A stretch of DNA of 64,000 nt from Amphibacillus cookii (GTDB lineage: Bacteria > Bacillota > Bacilli > Bacillales > Amphibacillaceae). The DNA lies in NCBI RefSeq assembly GCF_016908375.1, contig NZ_JAFBDS010000001.1, positions 62,001-126,000 on the forward strand, given 5' to 3'. Positions 1-9,357 of this stretch are shown here, piece after piece. Position 1 is the stretch's first letter. Each line of letters starts with the position of its first letter. Under the pieces are notes generated by a model. The model saw only the letters and a program-made list of their open reading frames with translations. It searched no databases and had not been told where the DNA came from. Position numbers and translations under genes: made by a program.

Positions 1-236
1 GTGCTAAATATGAAATTTATAAAATTATTAATGAATTAGCGGCTCAAGGTGTTGCAGTGGTTATCATTTCTTCAGAATTACCTGAAGTGTTAGGAATGTC
101 TGATCGGATCATGGTAATGTCTGAAGGTGAAGTCACTGGTCACTTGAGTAGGACAGAAGCAACACAAGAGAAGATTATGACCTATGCCACGCTAAGGAGG
201 GGTAAAAATGAAGCAGTTAAATCATCAGGACACTGA
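1..236 (+). CDS. xylG: Sugar ABC transporter ATP-binding protein, C-terminal end (partial)
   Basis: The window opens inside this gene; frame 3 reads about 77 residues to the TGA at 234-236. The visible part has the typical end of the second ATPase domain of monosaccharide importers (RbsA/MglA/XylG): [21 protein letters not shown] followed by a short SEGEVTG strand. Walker A and the ABC signature lie upstream of the window. The 3' end overlaps the start of the permease gene by 29 bp, so the two are translationally coupled. It would energise uptake of a pentose (probably xylose) with the permease. The substrate rests on the neighbour's similarity and is not proven by this fragment. Confidence 0.85.
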   Translation, partial: AKYEIYKIINELAAQGVAVVIISSELPEVLGMSDRIMVMSEGEVTGHLSRTEATQEKIMTYATLRRGKNEAVKSSGH

Positions 237-1374
237 ACAAAAGCCGAAAATAGACATTAGCTTAAATGTACAAGCGTATACTTTAATCATTGCATTAATA
301 GCGATTGCGCTTATTTTTAGTTTATTTACAGGTGGAGAGTTTCTATCACCTCGTAACTTATCCAATTTATTTAATCAAATGGCAGTTATCTCTGTCTTAT
401 CGATTGGGATGACCTTAATTATTGTTTCTGGACATATTGATTTATCAGTTGGCTCACTAGCTGGCTTAGCGGGTGGAATCGCAGCGATCCTCCAGGTTTG
501 GTATGGATGGGGAACGGTGTCTGTTATTGCGGTTGGTATTATTGCTGGTGCATTACTTGGGTTGTGGCAAGGTTGGTGGGTGGCATATCGTGCTGTACCG
601 GCCTTTATCGTTACGTTAGGTGGTCAACTCATCTTTCGCGGGATATTAATTGGCATAAGTCAAGGGCGAACGATAGCTCCTTTAGAACCAAGCTTCCGCT
701 TTATTTCAAATAGCTATCTTCCATATAGTTTGGGTTATCTTCTTGCGATAGTTATGGTTGCTCTATTCTTTTTCTTAACATGGAAAGATCGGATCAAACG
801 AAATAAGTTAGCGCTCCAGCTTGCTTCACCACTTGTTGACTATGGGAAAGTGACAATTTATGGTGCAGGAATTCTCTTGATTACATTTATGTTAAGTCTT
901 TATTATGGGGTGCCTTTACCGATGCTGATTGTTGTCTTCTTTGGTGGTTTATTCATTTTTATTTCGAATAAAACCGCATTTGGACGCTATATCTATGCTA
1001 TCGGTGGCAATGAAGAAGCGGCAGCACTCTCAGGAATCAATATTAAACGTCATACGCTTTATGTCTTTGTATTAATGGGGGCTTTGGCTGGTTTAGCTGG
1101 TATTATGCTAACCAGTCGATTAAATGCTGCCACGGTAAGCGCTGGTGATATGTATGAACTCGATGCGATTGCCGCTTGTGTCATTGGTGGTGCAAGCTTA
1201 ACAGGTGGGAAAGGAAAAATAGTTGGTGCCATTATCGGCGCGTTAATTATGGCGAGTATCGATAATGGGATGAGCATGATGAACATCCAAACATTTTGGC
1301 AATATATTGTGAAAGGTCTCATTTTAATCGTAGCGGTGTGGGTTGACATTTCAAATAAGAAACAGACAGCCTAA
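208..1374 (+). CDS. xylH: Monosaccharide (xylose-type) ABC transporter permease
   Basis: 388 aa, close to the usual XylH/GguB length (about 390). Ten or so hydrophobic segments span residues 25-385, and the family loop [13 protein letters not shown] near residue 270 contacts the ATPase. The ATG sits six bases after AGGAGGGG, inside the 3' end of the ATPase gene. It forms the membrane channel of a periplasmic-binding-protein-type importer; the binding protein should lie upstream, outside the window. Length and the long insertion around residues 190-220 favour XylH over ribose RbsC (about 320 aa), but the sugar specificity is inferred. A hairpin follows the stop, so it is the last gene of its operon. 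Confidence 0.85.
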   Translation: MKQLNHQDTEQKPKIDISLNVQAYTLIIALIAIALIFSLFTGGEFLSPRNLSNLFNQMAVISVLSIGMTLIIVSGHIDLSVGSLAGLAGGIAAILQVWYGWGTVSVIAVGIIAGALLGLWQGWWVAYRAVPAFIVTLGGQLIFRGILIGISQGRTIAPLEPSFRFISNSYLPYSLGYLLAIVMVALFFFLTWKDRIKRNKLALQLASPLVDYGKVTIYGAGILLITFMLSLYYGVPLPMLIVVFFGGLFIFISNKTAFGRYIYAIGGNEEAAALSGINIKRHTLYVFVLMGALAGLAGIMLTSRLNAATVSAGDMYELDAIAACVIGGASLTGGKGKIVGAIIGALIMASIDNGMSMMNIQTFWQYIVKGLILIVAVWVDISNKKQTA

Positions 1375-1411
1375 AGTTAGCAAAGTATAAAATGCTAAGG
1401 ATAAGAAAAGC

Positions 1412-1446
1412 TAATCCATTCGCTAGAACACAGGCGAATGGGATTG
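1412..1446 (+). terminator. Terminator-like hairpin after xylH
   Basis: AATCCATTCGC pairs with GCGAATGGGATT around an eight-base loop, about 40 bp after the xylH stop. The tail ATTGTTCG is only weakly T-rich, so termination may be partial. Confidence 0.5.
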
Positions 1447-1499
1447 TTCGTAGTGATGGAAATAAAATAGGCGAAATGACGGTCTTTGAGCGGGGAAAG

Positions 1500-1899
1500 G
1501 GGTTGGGACAAAAGCGTCATTAGAAAGGTAAAATCCGAACATAAATATCTGAGGACAGATGACGTTCGGAAAAATACTTCGCTTTCACTCTCCCAAGCAC
1601 AAGGGAGACATCTTGGTAAACCTAGTGTCTCCCTAGCCGTGGGCACGACTTCGGGCCTACAGGATGTAGGTCAATTAGACGTTGTCACACGAGGTGACGG
1701 GTTTAGTCTAATATTCCACTGTGTGCGCTTCACACAGTGGATCTTCAGCTCGTGCTATTCCCACAGGATAAGGAAAGCCTCGTCGGTCATACATCGCACG
1801 AAGAAAATCGTTCTTTATTTTCGAGGAGTCTTCGTATTTTTCCTGCACTTTGTCCAGATTGTTCGGATTTTCATTACTTCTTTTTGGTTTTGTCTCAGC
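1500..1899. repeat. MITE-like repeat, family R1 (GGGACAAAA ends), copy 1
   Basis: About 400 bp bounded by imperfect inverted ends: TTGGGACAAAAGCG at the left and GGTTTTGTCTCAGCC at the right. Inside lie an inner inverted pair (AAAATCCGAAC / GTTCGGATTTT) and a core starting CGGGCCTACAGGATGTAGG that recurs near 7.6, 18.8 and 35.7 kb. The right half recurs inverted at 46.80-46.93 kb. Open frames crossing it are not conserved between copies and are treated as non-coding. Confidence 0.7.
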
Positions 1900-1955
1900 C
1901 TCTTTTGTTATTTATCAAAATTAACTAGTTGAAACAAAGAAATTTTATCTTTTTT

Positions 1956-2312
1956 CTAACTGACAACTATACTTACTTTTGATGGGTAGCGAAAACGAAT
2001 ACGGCTTACCTTGAATGATCACAATAAAAGCTCTAATAATTCTTGTTCAGAGACATTTTCGTATCCTCTAAAACGAGTTATCCCCGAACCCAATAATGGT
2101 ATAACAATGGTACTCCCACCATATATAATATCAATTTCATTCCAAAATTCTAATAAGCATCCTATGAAATCTTGCATTGAAAGATACGCCCTATTTTTTT
2201 CATCGAAACGAGAAAATGCAGTTAAAAGATATTCATTTTGATATTGAAATATACTTCCTAGCTTATATCGCGTTTTTTTCCCTAATAAACGATCATTGCT
2301 TTCTCTTAGCAC
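1956..2312 (-). pseudogene. Decayed macro-domain protein (DUF6430; type II Thoeris ThsA-like), C-terminal part
   Basis: The readable part has the pattern of the C-terminal macro domain of DUF6430 proteins: GKKTRYKLGSIFQY, LTAFSRFDEKNRA, IVIPLLGSGITRF. An in-frame TGA then interrupts it after ELLELLL, and the frame continues as SFKVSRIRFRYPSKVSIV to a second stop at 1956. In relatives a tryptophan codon sits where the TGA is, so a single TGG-to-TGA change explains the break. The membrane-spanning N-terminus expected for a type II Thoeris effector is missing. A TIR-like fragment lies just upstream on the same strand. Family assignment comes from remembered motif patterns, not a search. Confidence 0.6.
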
Positions 2313-2380
2313 TTCTCTTGTAAATGTAAATCATTATATTATTTGTTCATCAAATAATGGAATATCATCAATGTAGTTAT

Positions 2381-2548
2381 TTATAAAAAAATTTCCCATC
2401 TTACGAAGCGATAGAGATATTTCGTATGTTCTCCGACTAGTAAAATAAAAAACTTACTATTCGACATACGTTCCCGCAAGGTTCTTTTTATTGTTTCTTC
2501 TGTACTTGTATCAAGTGCATTATTAATATCATGAATAATCATCAACCC
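2381..2548 (-). pseudogene. Fragment of a TIR-like (DUF1863, ThsB-type) protein
   Basis: About 55 codons on the minus strand read HDINNALDTSTEETIKR, then LRERMSNSKFFILLVGEHT and a final FVRWEI before a TAA at 2381. This is the central alpha/beta stretch of the MTH538-like TIR family, which makes the signalling nucleotide in Thoeris systems. There is no start, no N-terminal strand and no C-terminal half, so the gene is a relic. It sits upstream of the macro-domain relic in the same orientation, the order expected for thsB-thsA. It begins only about five bases from a recombinase tail, which suggests that insertion or recombination destroyed it. Confidence 0.6.
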
Positions 2549-2552
2549 TGAA

Positions 2553-2693
2553 TTAATAAGAGAATTTATTGATAAAATTGTCGTTTACCAAGCAGAAAAC
2601 GTAAACGGTAAAAACGATCAACACATACAAATCTACTACAACTACATCGGAGTAATTGAAATAGAACCAAATGTGAAAGTACAAATGAGTTGA
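2553..2693 (+). pseudogene. C-terminal tail of a large serine recombinase (fragment)
   Basis: 46 codons reading FIDKIVVYQAENVNGK and IQIYYNYIGVIEI, ending at TGA 2691-2693. This matches the usual C-terminal end of resolvase-type recombinases carried by Firmicute mobile elements. The catalytic N-terminus is absent. It abuts the TIR fragment on one side and a common Bacillaceae repeat on the other, so it marks an old mobile-element junction. Confidence 0.5.
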
Positions 2694-2696
2694 TTG

Positions 2697-2818
2697 GAAC
2701 GTAAGGTGGCGACTCCAGCGGGAATAGCATGAGTCTTGAGACCCCGCAGGAAGTGATTTTCTTCCGAGGAGGCTCAAGCCATGCCCGCGGAAAGCGTCCA
2801 CCTGAAGAGGAAATCAAC
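2697..2818. repeat. Bacillaceae intergenic repeat (GCGGGAATAGCATGAG type)
   Basis: Contains CCAGCGGGAATAGCATGAG, GACCCCGCAGGA, GAGGAGGCTCAAGCCATGCC and CGCGGAAAGCG. This is the common imperfect-palindrome repeat found between genes of many Bacillus and Oceanobacillus relatives. The CCGCAGGAAG and CGCGGAAAGCG boxes give it a foldable structure. Open frames on its minus strand are not credible genes. Confidence 0.6.
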
Positions 2819-2921
2819 GGGGTTAGAAAGCATAACAAAAGGCATAGCCGCAACATTTACGACTATGCCAATTTTTAAAAAGTTATTCATCACTACTAGC
2901 ACCACACGAATGGATGTTTTT

Positions 2922-3461
2922 TTAAAAGTTATCTGCAAGGGTTTGAATCTGCTGTTTAGATAATTGTGGGGTTGAAAAGGATTGGATTAGCTCAGGAAGC
3001 TGATCATAATGGGTCACTTGTTTTGCTTTAATCAGTGGTTGGTCGATAACCAATTCAGCATTATTCGCAAAGGCAACCATAACATGGATGTATGTTTCTT
3101 TTATACCTAAGTGTTTTGCCATTGTGGAAATAAGCGTTGGTTGTTGTTTAATTGGATTTGGAAACGTTTGTTTCTGTTTCTTTAGTTGACAGGTCCATTC
3201 CTGATCGGATGAACCACCATAGATGGTACCGTGTTGGTTTACACGTTTAATGATGAAAATACCGTAAACGGAGAGAACAACATGATCAATTTGGGTTTGC
3301 TCGTCTAGCTTAACATTCGAGATGGTTTGGTAAATATGTTGATCAAGTTGCTGAAGCTTTTGTTCAACGTAACGTGAACCGACTTTTTTTCTAAATTTTG
3401 TGTATAAGGCACTTAGTCCAGTAATAATAGCTAAACCCACAAAAACTTCAAGCCCAGACAT
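2922..3461 (-). CDS. NERD domain protein with N-terminal membrane segment
   Basis: 179 aa. The start is the ATG at 3461, preceded by ATAGGAGGAATCTAT; a longer frame runs into a repeat element and is rejected. Residues 1-22 (MSGLEVFVGLAIITGLSALYTK) form one membrane segment. The rest is a NERD (nuclease-related) domain: QTQIDHVVLSVYGIFIIK near residue 65 carries the D-H-V-V strand, and TIYGG follows. The family is predicted to have nuclease-like or nucleotide-related activity, but most small bacterial members are uncharacterised. It is a single gene flanked by repeats on both sides. Confidence 0.75.
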   Translation of the reverse strand: MSGLEVFVGLAIITGLSALYTKFRKKVGSRYVEQKLQQLDQHIYQTISNVKLDEQTQIDHVVLSVYGIFIIKRVNQHGTIYGGSSDQEWTCQLKKQKQTFPNPIKQQPTLISTMAKHLGIKETYIHVMVAFANNAELVIDQPLIKAKQVTHYDQLPELIQSFSTPQLSKQQIQTLADNF

Positions 3462-3500
3462 ATAGATTCCTCCTATAAAATGAGTTGCTTCAATTTTACA

Positions 3501-3644
3501 TTTATCACAGATAACCGTTCGTAAACCCCTCACCTCAAAATAGAGAACAGAGGTCAATCGTTTGGGTGATAACGAACGCTCATGTCTTGATTTACTCAAC
3601 TAACCATCAAACGAATACGCCGACTGATTGAAGGTTCGTTTTAT
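3501..3644 (+). repeat. Hairpin repeat, family RB, copy 1
   Basis: Starts TTTATCACAGATAACCG and ends GAAGGTTCGTTTTAT. Nested stems: CGTTCGT pairs with ACGAACG, ACCC with GGGT, ACCTC with GAGGT, around a loop AAAATAGAGAACA. Other copies lie at 9358, 19529, 38699 and 58662. Confidence 0.7.
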
Positions 3645-3772
3645 CCACTTTCAAAAAATATATGGAGAAAACTATTCATGATCGAAAGAGAATTTTCAAC
3701 AGTATTAAGGCTAGTTTAACATTTTGATATATTAATTACTATGGCTACCGAATATAGGTTTGTAAAATTATT

Positions 3773-4642
3773 TCACCATATATCAATCCCATCCTTCCTA
3801 AATTGGGAAGGTGAGCACTTTCTTTGTTTTTTAAACGTCCGAATAAAATAGCTTTGGTTATCAAAACCAACATCCATTGCGACTTCAATGATTTTTTTAT
3901 CTGTTTTTTTCAGTAATTCACAAGCTTTATTAATTCTTACTGAATTGACATATTCAATCGGTGTCATACGCACGATTGATTTGAAAAAGCGACTAAAATG
4001 CCCTTCACTCATTTGTGCTTGCTCAGCAAGCTTGGCTATCGTTATTTGCTGATCAAGATGGTTATCAACATATTGCATAATCGCTTTAATAATATTTAAT
4101 TTATTTGCGACTTCTGGTGATACATGGTGGACGTTTTGTGAGTTATCACGAAGAAGATCAGCTAGAATTAAGTATAAATAGCCTTTCACTTCCATTTCAA
4201 AACCATACGCTTTATTGAAATACGTATCGAGTAATTGTTGCAATAGCACTTTTGCTCTTGGTGTTTGCAGGCGTTTAAATGGCGGAAAGTCAATAGCATG
4301 TAAGTGGTCAAGGTATTCATTATCAATTAAGTCAAAGGTAAAGCTTTTGATTAAGTTCAGGTGAAAAACAATTGCGTGTAACTTGAATGACCTCCCTTTT
4401 ACTGGGTAGGCACCATGAAGTTCCTCGCAGCGAATGGAGCAGATATCTCCTTGCTTCAAATCATAATGATTGGTGCCAACTTGAAAGGTTATTTCACCTT
4501 CTTCTAAGTAAAGAAATTCAAATTCAGGATGCCAATGTAAATTAAAAATCACTTCACCATCCAGATAGTCAACCGTGTACACTCGAATTGGGAACATCGT
4601 ATCACCATGCATGCGATTCTCTAACAAAATTGAGGCTTCCAT
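3773..4642 (-). CDS. AraC-family transcriptional regulator with cupin sensor domain
   Basis: 289 aa from the ATG at 4642, eight bases after GGAGGGTG. The N-terminal cupin has the HWHPEFEFLYLEEG strand (residues 37-50), which binds a sugar in AraC/RhaR proteins. The C-terminal 100 residues hold two helix-turn-helix motifs: ITIAKLAEQAQMSEGHFSRFFK, then VGFDNQSYFIRTFKKQ with the usual SPSQFRK end. It is divergent from the alpha-xylosidase gene across a 147-bp intergenic region containing two direct repeats spaced 21 bp. It is therefore probably the activator of that gene, responding to a xylose-containing oligosaccharide; the inducer is inferred. Confidence 0.9.
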   Translation of the reverse strand: MEASILLENRMHGDTMFPIRVYTVDYLDGEVIFNLHWHPEFEFLYLEEGEITFQVGTNHYDLKQGDICSIRCEELHGAYPVKGRSFKLHAIVFHLNLIKSFTFDLIDNEYLDHLHAIDFPPFKRLQTPRAKVLLQQLLDTYFNKAYGFEMEVKGYLYLILADLLRDNSQNVHHVSPEVANKLNIIKAIMQYVDNHLDQQITIAKLAEQAQMSEGHFSRFFKSIVRMTPIEYVNSVRINKACELLKKTDKKIIEVAMDVGFDNQSYFIRTFKKQRKCSPSQFRKDGIDIW

Positions 4643-4666
4643 AATCACCCTCCAAAAAATATCATA

Positions 4667-4700
4667 ATTGTGCAACAAAAGATTGTAATTGTACAATAAA
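4667..4700. promoter_or_regulatory. Candidate AraC operator: two direct half-sites, 21-bp spacing
   Basis: ATTGTGCAACAAAA (from 4667) and ATTGTACAATAAAA (from 4688) are direct repeats two helical turns apart. They lie upstream of a TATAAT at 4718-4723. This is the usual arrangement for AraC-type activators and lies between the divergent araC and alpha-xylosidase genes. Confidence 0.55.
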
Positions 4701-4739
4701 ATCTCTTATTCAGTCAGTATAATATTAAATATATCAAAA

Positions 4740-4753
4740 TGAAAGGGTTTACA
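4740..4753. promoter_or_regulatory. Candidate cre site (CcpA)
   Basis: TGAAAGGGTTTACA matches the cre consensus TGWAARCGYTWNCW with one mismatch (G for the central C). It lies just downstream of the TATAAT at 4718 and before the alpha-xylosidase start, where CcpA binding would repress. Confidence 0.45.
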
Positions 4754-4789
4754 AAAAAGTTAGTGAAAAAGTTTTGCTAGGAGGATAAA

Positions 4790-7102
4790 ATGAAATTTAC
4801 AGATGGTTTTTGGTTAACGAAACAGGGTTATCAGATTAATCATCCGTATATGGTTAGAGATTTCAATATTTCCCGGGAAAAAGTGACTTTATACGCCCCT
4901 TGTCAATATATCGCTCACCGAGGAAATACGCTAAATATTGCTTCATTAACCATTGAGATCAGTTCACCATTGGCGGATGTATTTCAAATTAAGGCTTGGC
5001 ATCATAAAGGGGCGATTAATCCCAACCCTGCATTTGAGCTGAATAAACAGGAGCTTGCTTTAACGGTCGATCAACAGGATAATTATTTGGAGGTGAAATC
5101 CGGTGAAACCGTGGTCAGAGTTGAATATGATCCTTTTCACATCTATTTCTATGACCAGACCAAACAATTAACGGAGGTTAATCTAAAAGGTCTTGCTTGG
5201 ATTAAAGGTCCGAATCAATCCACGTATATGCGTGGTCAATTAAATTTAGCTGTAGGTGAGCAAATTTATGGTTTAGGTGAACGCTTTAGTCCATTTATTA
5301 AAAATGGGCAAGTCGTTGATATTTGGAATCAAGATGGGGGGACGAGTTCTGAACAAGCATATAAAAACGTACCATTCTTTTTAAGTAATCAAGGGTATGG
5401 TGTATTGGTCAATCATCCAGATAAAGTTAGTTTTGAAGTAGGGATTGAAGCAGTTTCGAAAACACAATTTAGCTTAGAAGGCGAGGTGTTAGATTACTTT
5501 GTCATCAATGGAAAGGACTTGCAAGATGTCTACCGCAATTATACAAGCTTAACAGGTAAACCTGCTCTCCCACCCGCATGGTCATATGGCTTGTGGTTAA
5601 CGACTTCATTCACAACGAATTATGATGAAGAAACCGTAAATCATTTTGTTGATGGTATGGCTGAACGGGATATACCTTTACGTGTCTTTCATTTTGATTG
5701 CTTTTGGATGAAAGAGTTTGAATGGAGTAATTTCGAATGGGATCATGATTTATTCCCAGAACCTGAAAAAATGTTACAACGCTTAAAAAAGAAAGGTTTA
5801 CAAATTAGTGTATGGATTAATCCATATATTGCAGAAAAGTCGAAGTTATTTGACGAAGCTGCAGAAAATGATTTTTTATTGAAGCGCGCTGATGGATCGA
5901 TTTGGCAATGGGATTTATGGCAAGCAGGTATGGGGATCGTTGATTTTTCAAATCCAAAGGCCTGCGCATGGTACCAGCAAAAATTAAAAGCATTATTAGA
6001 TATGGGTGTAGATACCTTTAAAACGGATTTTGGTGAGCGAATCCCGACAGATGTTGTCTATTATGATGGTTCTGATTCAAACAAAATGCATAACTATTAT
6101 AGCTATCTCTATAATAAACTTGTTTTTGATTTGTTAAAAGCAGAACGTGGTGAAAATGAGGCTGTTTTATTTGCACGCGCTGCAACAGCAGGTGGTCAAC
6201 AGTTTCCTGTCCATTGGGGTGGAGATTGTGATGCTACGTATGAGTCAATGGCTGAAAGTTTAAGAGGCGGCTTGTCACTTGCCTTGTCTGGATTTGGCTA
6301 TTGGAGTCATGATATTGGTGGTTTTGAGAACACGTCTACACCCGATTTATTTAAACGATGGACAGCGTTTGGACTATTATCGACCCATTCTCGGTTACAT
6401 GGCTCGACATCTTATCGTGTTCCTTGGGTGTTTGACCAGGAAGCGGTTGACGTCACTCGTTACTTCGCTAAGTTAAAAAATACGTTAATGCCGTATTTAT
6501 TTGGACAATCGGTGGACAATCATCAAACAGGGTTACCGGTAATGCGTCCGTTGTTACTCGATTTTTCTGAAGATTTGACGACACATTATCTGGATCGTCA
6601 ATATATGCTTGGTTCTTCATTATTGGTTGCACCTATCTTTAATTCAGATGGAAAAGCCTCCTATTATTTACCTGAGGGTAAGTGGACGCACTTACTAACA
6701 GGTGAAGTTGTCAGAGGTGGGGGTTGGCATCATGATCAATATGACTACTTTAACTTACCGTTGTATGTAAGGGAGCATACGATCTTAATCACAGGCTATC
6801 GTGATGATGTACCCGATTATGACTACACGTATCAACCGACATTCACACTTTACCAATTGCAAGAAGGGAAGCCAGCACATGCATGGCTTGTTGATCAAAA
6901 AGGTGACGAAAAAGGTCATGTGACCGCCTGTCTTGATCATCAAGTGATTTATATTGAAACAGACATGGAAGCTTTACATTATCAAATCGTTTGTCATGAT
7001 CAAAACATTCAATCATGTACGCGTGGAGAATTAAAACAAAATCAAGCAGGTCAGTCTGTCATTTCTCTTTATGGTTCACAGAAACTAGAGCTTAATCTGT
7101 AA
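4790..7102 (+). CDS. yicI: Alpha-xylosidase, glycoside hydrolase family 31
   Basis: 770 aa, nearly the length of E. coli YicI (772). It removes alpha-1,6-linked xylose from isoprimeverose and xyloglucan oligosaccharides. The nucleophile Asp413 lies in FKTDFGERIP and the acid/base Asp479 in HWGGDCDA, both as in YicI. LWLTTSFTTNYDEE and HFDCFWMKEFEW form the subsite that selects xylose over glucose. There is no signal peptide, so it is cytoplasmic and acts on imported oligosaccharides. The start follows GGAGGATAAA. The AraC gene is divergent, and a secreted GH5-CBM46 enzyme at 33.6-35.3 kb could supply its substrate. Confidence 0.92.
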   Translation: MKFTDGFWLTKQGYQINHPYMVRDFNISREKVTLYAPCQYIAHRGNTLNIASLTIEISSPLADVFQIKAWHHKGAINPNPAFELNKQELALTVDQQDNYLEVKSGETVVRVEYDPFHIYFYDQTKQLTEVNLKGLAWIKGPNQSTYMRGQLNLAVGEQIYGLGERFSPFIKNGQVVDIWNQDGGTSSEQAYKNVPFFLSNQGYGVLVNHPDKVSFEVGIEAVSKTQFSLEGEVLDYFVINGKDLQDVYRNYTSLTGKPALPPAWSYGLWLTTSFTTNYDEETVNHFVDGMAERDIPLRVFHFDCFWMKEFEWSNFEWDHDLFPEPEKMLQRLKKKGLQISVWINPYIAEKSKLFDEAAENDFLLKRADGSIWQWDLWQAGMGIVDFSNPKACAWYQQKLKALLDMGVDTFKTDFGERIPTDVVYYDGSDSNKMHNYYSYLYNKLVFDLLKAERGENEAVLFARAATAGGQQFPVHWGGDCDATYESMAESLRGGLSLALSGFGYWSHDIGGFENTSTPDLFKRWTAFGLLSTHSRLHGSTSYRVPWVFDQEAVDVTRYFAKLKNTLMPYLFGQSVDNHQTGLPVMRPLLLDFSEDLTTHYLDRQYMLGSSLLVAPIFNSDGKASYYLPEGKWTHLLTGEVVRGGGWHHDQYDYFNLPLYVREHTILITGYRDDVPDYDYTYQPTFTLYQLQEGKPAHAWLVDQKGDEKGHVTACLDHQVIYIETDMEALHYQIVCHDQNIQSCTRGELKQNQAGQSVISLYGSQKLELNL

Positions 7103-7110
7103 GGTTAGTT

Positions 7111-7834
7111 ACTCAACTTTCTCATTTGAATTTTCAGGTTCAGCCAAGATAGCATAAGGGTAAATATTGTCTTTGAATATAGATTTTCGATTTAGACGCG
7201 CAGGTGAGCTATGTCCTGATTTCCGTGGGTGTGGCTTGAGCTACTCCCACAGGTGTCACATATATCTCACCTGCTAAATAGTGCTTTATTTCATGCGATT
7301 GGGCTTAATCAGGAAATCGCATGAATCCGCTATCGCACGAAAAGTGAGAAATTCGCAAGAAAGCTAGTTACGATCGCACGCAAAGTGGAAATCGCACGAA
7401 AGCTAGTTGCGATCGCACGCAAAGTGAGGAAATCGCATGAAAATTAGTTCCGATCGCATGCAAAGTGAGGAAATCACATGAAAATTAGTTCCGATCGCAT
7501 GCCGTCTGAACCCCCAGTCTAAGTGGAGATAAGCAAGGGGTGAGACTTCTGCGGGAATAGGATGAGCTGAAGATCCACTTGAGGCGTGAGCTTTGCTTCA
7601 CACAGTGGAATATTAGACTAAACCCGTCACCTCGTGTGACAACGTCTAATTGACCTACATCCTGTAGGCCCGAGGCCATCCCCGCGAAAAGCGAATCCCT
7701 TGCTTTTCGAAACGAAATAACGTTCTTAACGTATGAGAAGGTCACATGCGGCACATCGATGCAAAAGTAAAGTCAACAAGTCTATTGAATACGATCAAGG
7801 TTGAATGACGATTTTCAGTGTTTGAAAGTTGAGT
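7111..7834 (+). repeat. MITE-like repeat, family R2, copy 1
   Basis: About 720 bp with inverted ends: ACTCAACTTTCTCATTTGAA at the left and GTTTGAAAGTTGAGT at the right. It contains a 41-bp tandem array (7331-7503), the shared core with CCTACATCCTGTAGG, and CCCGCGAAAAGCGAAT. Copy 2 (18587-19256) is in inverted orientation. Copies 3 and 4 are at 37865 and 46745. No transposase gene is present. Confidence 0.65.
7331..7503 (+). repeat. 41-bp tandem repeat array, about five degenerate units
   Basis: Units start at 7331, 7372, 7411, 7452 and 7493 (spacings 41, 39, 41, 41), each opening with ATCGCACG or ATCGCATG. This is the same unit as in the twelve-copy array at 38018, and sits at the same place inside the R2 element. 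Confidence 0.8.
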
Positions 7835-7963
7835 GATTAGAAAGGTTTGCTAAAAGCTAGTACGTATAATTACTATTATGTTAGAAATGTAAAATAAGTG
7901 GTAAAGGGAAGCGGTAGTTTATCTCTTTGGCGAAGTTCATATTTATTTAGGAGGGTGTTTATA

Positions 7964-9241
7964 ATGAAACGTTTATTTACATCAATAGGGATTTTAAGTT
8001 TAACATTACTAATAGCTGCAGGGTGTGGATCTGGTGACAATGGCGGTGCTGATGGTGAGGATGTTACCATTTCTGTTTTTAACATAAAAGTGGAAACCCG
8101 AGATCAATTGGAAGCGCTTATTGCTACCTATGAGGATGAGCACCCGCATGTCAATATCGATTTAACAACGGTTGGTGGCGGGGAAGATGCCCCTTCTGCT
8201 TTACAAGCAAGGTTTGCATCTGGTGAAGATCCTAATATTATTACGCTCGGTGGTCTTTCAGATGTTGAAACCTATCAAGATTATTTGACCGATGTTTCTG
8301 ATATGGAAGCAGCGCAAACCGCAATTGAAGGCACACTAGAAGGTGCAACATTGGATGGCACACCATATGGAATCCCGCTGAATATTGAGGGGTTTGGTTG
8401 GATGATCAATCGAGAAATTTTCAATCAAGCGGGTGTTAATCCAGACGCCATCGATTCTTATCAGGATTTTGTTTCAGCAGTGGAGACGATTGATAGTCAA
8501 AAAGAGGAATTGGGATTGGAAGCTGTCTTTGCTTTTAGTGGTGCAGAGGATTGGGTAGTCAGTCAATTTAGCGCCCATTTTAGTTCGGCAGAGTTTAACC
8601 ATAGTGTGATCGAGGGTTATGGGGCAGAATCATTAACGTATCAGTATGGTGATCGCTTGCAAGATTATACAGATCTTATTAATCAATATAATGTTCAGCC
8701 GATTTTATCATTAGATTATAGTACGTCAGTCGAAGATTTATTTGTCAATGACCGGGCAGCAATTATACACCAAGGAAATTGGATTATCCCAACATTAATG
8801 GATATTGATCCAGACTTTGTTGCTGATAAATTAGGTATTCTCCCACTCTTTATCGAGTCAGATGACCAAGGTGTCATTGCGGCTGGGCCATCGTGGTTCT
8901 GGGGTGTTAACGGGCAGAAGTCAGAGGCTGAAATTGAAGCATCGAAAGACTTTCTAGATTGGATGTATACATCAGAGTATGGAAAAGAGATGATTATGAC
9001 TGATTTTCGCTATATTCCTGCACACGAAGACTATGATTCAGATTTAATTCAAGATGAACTGTCACAAGAAATCTACCAAACATTATTAAATGATGAGACA
9101 GCAATTTGGGCTAACAATCTCTATCCTGATGGTTTCTTTAATACCGTCTTGTTTCCAGAGTTTCAGAAATATTTAAATGGTGATATGAGTTGGGACGACT
9201 TTAAAGAAGTGACGCGTACACAATATTCACAAATGCGATAA
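7964..9241 (+). CDS. Sugar ABC transporter substrate-binding lipoprotein
   Basis: 425 aa from the ATG at 7964, ten bases after AGGAGGG. Residues 1-21 are a lipoprotein signal ending LLIAAGC with Cys21 as lipidation site. The mature part is an extracellular solute-binding protein of the MalE/UgpB type: ISVFNIKVETRDQLEALIATYEDEHP, ARFASGEDPNI, GIPLNIEGFGWMINREIFNQAG. It presents a carbohydrate to the two permeases downstream (9618 and 10481). A 376-bp gap holding an RB repeat separates it from them, unusual inside such an operon. No ATPase gene is present nearby, so a shared MsmX-type ATPase is likely. Substrate unknown. Confidence 0.9.
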   Translation: MKRLFTSIGILSLTLLIAAGCGSGDNGGADGEDVTISVFNIKVETRDQLEALIATYEDEHPHVNIDLTTVGGGEDAPSALQARFASGEDPNIITLGGLSDVETYQDYLTDVSDMEAAQTAIEGTLEGATLDGTPYGIPLNIEGFGWMINREIFNQAGVNPDAIDSYQDFVSAVETIDSQKEELGLEAVFAFSGAEDWVVSQFSAHFSSAEFNHSVIEGYGAESLTYQYGDRLQDYTDLINQYNVQPILSLDYSTSVEDLFVNDRAAIIHQGNWIIPTLMDIDPDFVADKLGILPLFIESDDQGVIAAGPSWFWGVNGQKSEAEIEASKDFLDWMYTSEYGKEMIMTDFRYIPAHEDYDSDLIQDELSQEIYQTLLNDETAIWANNLYPDGFFNTVLFPEFQKYLNGDMSWDDFKEVTRTQYSQMR

Positions 9242-9357
9242 TTGGTGGTTAAGTCGGAGTATTTGCGCTTCGACTCCACCTCTTTCTTTAATATTCTCAC
9301 CCTAGTAAACTGATAAAGTTTAGGTGCGATAAAAAGATAAAAATGTTTTTTGCAGTG

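Noticed and set aside
1486-1932. 148-aa plus-strand open frame
   Set aside because: Lies wholly within R1 copy 1 and is not kept in the other copy.
2553-2856. Minus-strand open frames of 82 and 96 aa
   Set aside because: Antisense to the recombinase tail and the Bacillaceae repeat; no conserved features.
3462-3599. 46-residue N-terminal extension of the NERD protein
   Set aside because: Runs into an RB repeat copy, while an ideal ribosome-binding site stands before the ATG at 3461.
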